This document shows positions 5,517-6,637 of a DNA stretch of 6,637 bases, piece after piece. This DNA is from an uncultured Oscillospiraceae bacterium (GTDB lineage Bacteria > Bacillota > Clostridia > Oscillospirales > Oscillospiraceae), in contig CAKTOB010000050.1 in NCBI GenBank assembly GCA_934589525.1, positions 1 through 6,637 on the forward strand, in the 5' to 3' direction. A program made the translations under genes and the position numbers. Under the pieces are notes generated by a model. It made no database searches and was not told where the DNA came from. It saw only the letters and a list, made by a program, of their open reading frames with translations. Within the stretch, counting starts at the first letter, position 1. The number at the start of each line of letters is the position of its first letter.

Positions 5517-6637
5517 ATGGCATTCAAAAGAAAAAATGAATTTACGGCCTTCCCGAATAAGGTCTGGTTGGCGACCCCCACCATGCACGGCGAAGAGCTT
5601 GCTTACGTTACGGAAGCGTATGAAACCAACTGGATGAGCACCGTTGGAAAGAATATCAACGAGGTGGAGAAACTGGCGGCGGAGCAGTCCGGCATGAAGT
5701 ATGCCGTGGCCCTTTCCTGCTGCACCGCGGCCCTGCACCTGTGCGTCCGCTTTGCCGGGGAAAAGCTCTATGGCAAGGCCCCCATCAGCCGCGGGGCCCT
5801 GGAGGGCAGACGGGTGTTCTGCTCCGATATGACCTTTGCGGCTACCTTAAATTCCGTGGTCTACGAGGGCGGCATCCCCGTCTTTATCGATACGGAGTAC
5901 GATTCCTGGAATATGGACCCGGTGGCCCTGGAAAAGGCCTTTGAGATGTACCCCGATACCAGGCTCGTGGTCTGCGCCGAGCTCTACGGTTTCTCCGGCG
6001 ATATCCGCCGCATCAAGGAGATCTGCCATGCCCACGGTGCCCTGCTCATTGAGGATGCCGCCGAGGCCATGGGTGCCACCTGGGAGGGTGTCCCCTGCGG
6101 CAGCTTTGGCGACTACGCCGCCGTCTCCTATAACGGCAATAAGATCATCACTGGCTCCTCCGGCGGCTGCCTGCTGACCAACGACCTGGAGGTGGCCAAT
6201 AAGGCCCGCAAGTGGTCCACCCAGGCCCGGGAAAACGCCGCCTGGTACCAGCACGAGGAGGTGGGCTATAATTACCGCATGTCCAACGTCATCGCCGGTG
6301 TCATCCGGGGCCAGTACCCCCATCTTTATGAGCATATCGCCCAGAAAAAAGCCGTCTATGACCGCTATAAAGCGGGCCTCAAGGGCCTGCCCGTGCAAAT
6401 GAACCCCTATGATGAAAAAAAGTGCGTGCCAAATTACTGGTTATCTGCTATGATAATAGATAAGGACGCCATGTGCCGCCAGGTCCGCGGCGAATCCGAG
6501 GCCATGTACATCCCCGAACCCGGCAAAACCTGCCCCACGGAAATTCTCGAAGCCATCTCCCGCCTCAATGCCGAGGGCAGACCCATCTGGAAGCCGATGC
6601 ACATGCAGCCTATGTACCGCATGCACGAGTTCATCAC
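5517..6637 (+). CDS. DegT/DnrJ/EryC1/StrS family sugar aminotransferase, 3' end cut by window
   Basis: The open frame runs from ATG 5517 to the window edge, giving 373 residues with no stop. It is a PLP-dependent nucleotide-sugar aminotransferase of the EpsN/PglE type, which transfers an amino group (usually from glutamate) to the C4 keto group of a 4-keto-6-deoxy sugar. Motifs seen are the N-terminal HGEELAYVTEAYETNWMSTVG (23-44, split by family variation), LSCCTAALHL (66-75), EDAAEAMGA (179-187, Asp180 facing the PLP ring) and SYNGNKIITGSSGG (204-217), where Lys209 is the Schiff-base lysine. GYNYRMSN (250-257) and RPIWKPMHMQP (355-365) are conserved family elements. AGGGAG at 5501-5506 lies 10 nt before the ATG. 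The gap to the preceding gene is 54 bp with no terminator, so it is co-transcribed. Family length suggests about 40-60 residues lie beyond the edge. The product would feed an acetyltransferase in a bacillosamine-like pathway. Confidence 0.93.
   Translation, partial: MAFKRKNEFTAFPNKVWLATPTMHGEELAYVTEAYETNWMSTVGKNINEVEKLAAEQSGMKYAVALSCCTAALHLCVRFAGEKLYGKAPISRGALEGRRVFCSDMTFAATLNSVVYEGGIPVFIDTEYDSWNMDPVALEKAFEMYPDTRLVVCAELYGFSGDIRRIKEICHAHGALLIEDAAEAMGATWEGVPCGSFGDYAAVSYNGNKIITGSSGGCLLTNDLEVANKARKWSTQARENAAWYQHEEVGYNYRMSNVIAGVIRGQYPHLYEHIAQKKAVYDRYKAGLKGLPVQMNPYDEKKCVPNYWLSAMIIDKDAMCRQVRGESEAMYIPEPGKTCPTEILEAISRLNAEGRPIWKPMHMQPMYRMHEFI

Noticed and set aside
5462..5539. A 25-codon open frame (MKWKWSNSVDPV...) whose ATG overlaps the stop of the truncated CapD-like gene
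   Set aside because: It has no convincing ribosome binding site, no recognisable features and runs into the start of the aminotransferase gene. It is most likely chance, though translational coupling could be tested.
5847..6398. A minus-strand open frame of 183 codons inside the aminotransferase gene
   Set aside because: It has the same complementary-register origin. Its boundary at 5847 is simply one TTA leucine codon of the aminotransferase. The opposite strand carries the PLP lysine motif.

Overview
The window looks like chromosomal DNA from a Gram-positive clostridial bacterium, most likely an Oscillospiraceae/Ruminococcaceae-type gut anaerobe. This rests on strong GGAGG-type ribosome binding sites, GC-rich third codon positions in the coding regions, AT-rich intergenic promoters, a tRNA gene with encoded CCA, and protein families common in that group. 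The species cannot be named from the sequence alone.

Layout. (1) 1-112: a complete tRNA-Gly(GCC) gene followed at once by an intrinsic terminator. (2) 127-2217: a divergent pair. A six-segment membrane protein resembling the DUF975 family is on the minus strand (225-1226). An XRE-type helix-turn-helix regulator with a TPR-like C-terminal half is on the plus strand (1368-2156). They share a 141-bp region with a recognisable promoter on each strand, and each gene is followed by hairpin/U-tract terminator candidates. (3) 2157-2435: an unusually rich regulatory interval. It holds terminator hairpins, an uninterrupted 31-base T tract, a strong promoter with a 21-bp inverted repeat across its spacer and -10 box, and a leader of about 106 nt that can fold into two hairpins with complementary loops. 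(4) 2436-6637: a plus-strand polysaccharide operon. It encodes a membrane-bound CapD/PglF-type nucleotide-sugar 4,6-dehydratase, a paralogue of its N-terminal half that lacks the catalytic domain, and a DegT/DnrJ/EryC1/StrS (EpsN/PglE-like) sugar aminotransferase cut by the window end.

How the genes work together. The dehydratase would convert a UDP-HexNAc (probably UDP-GlcNAc) to its 4-keto-6-deoxy form. The aminotransferase would place an amino group at C4, giving a 4-amino-4,6-dideoxy sugar nucleotide of the bacillosamine type for a capsule, exopolysaccharide or glycan. The truncated paralogue between them may be a regulatory or scaffolding partner. The next genes, probably an acetyltransferase and glycosyltransferases, would lie beyond the right edge.

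The most interesting region is 2160-2435. A long, potentially length-variable T tract, a candidate operator and a candidate structured leader RNA are stacked in front of a surface-polysaccharide operon. This arrangement would suit phase-variable or rheostat-like control of surface sugars.
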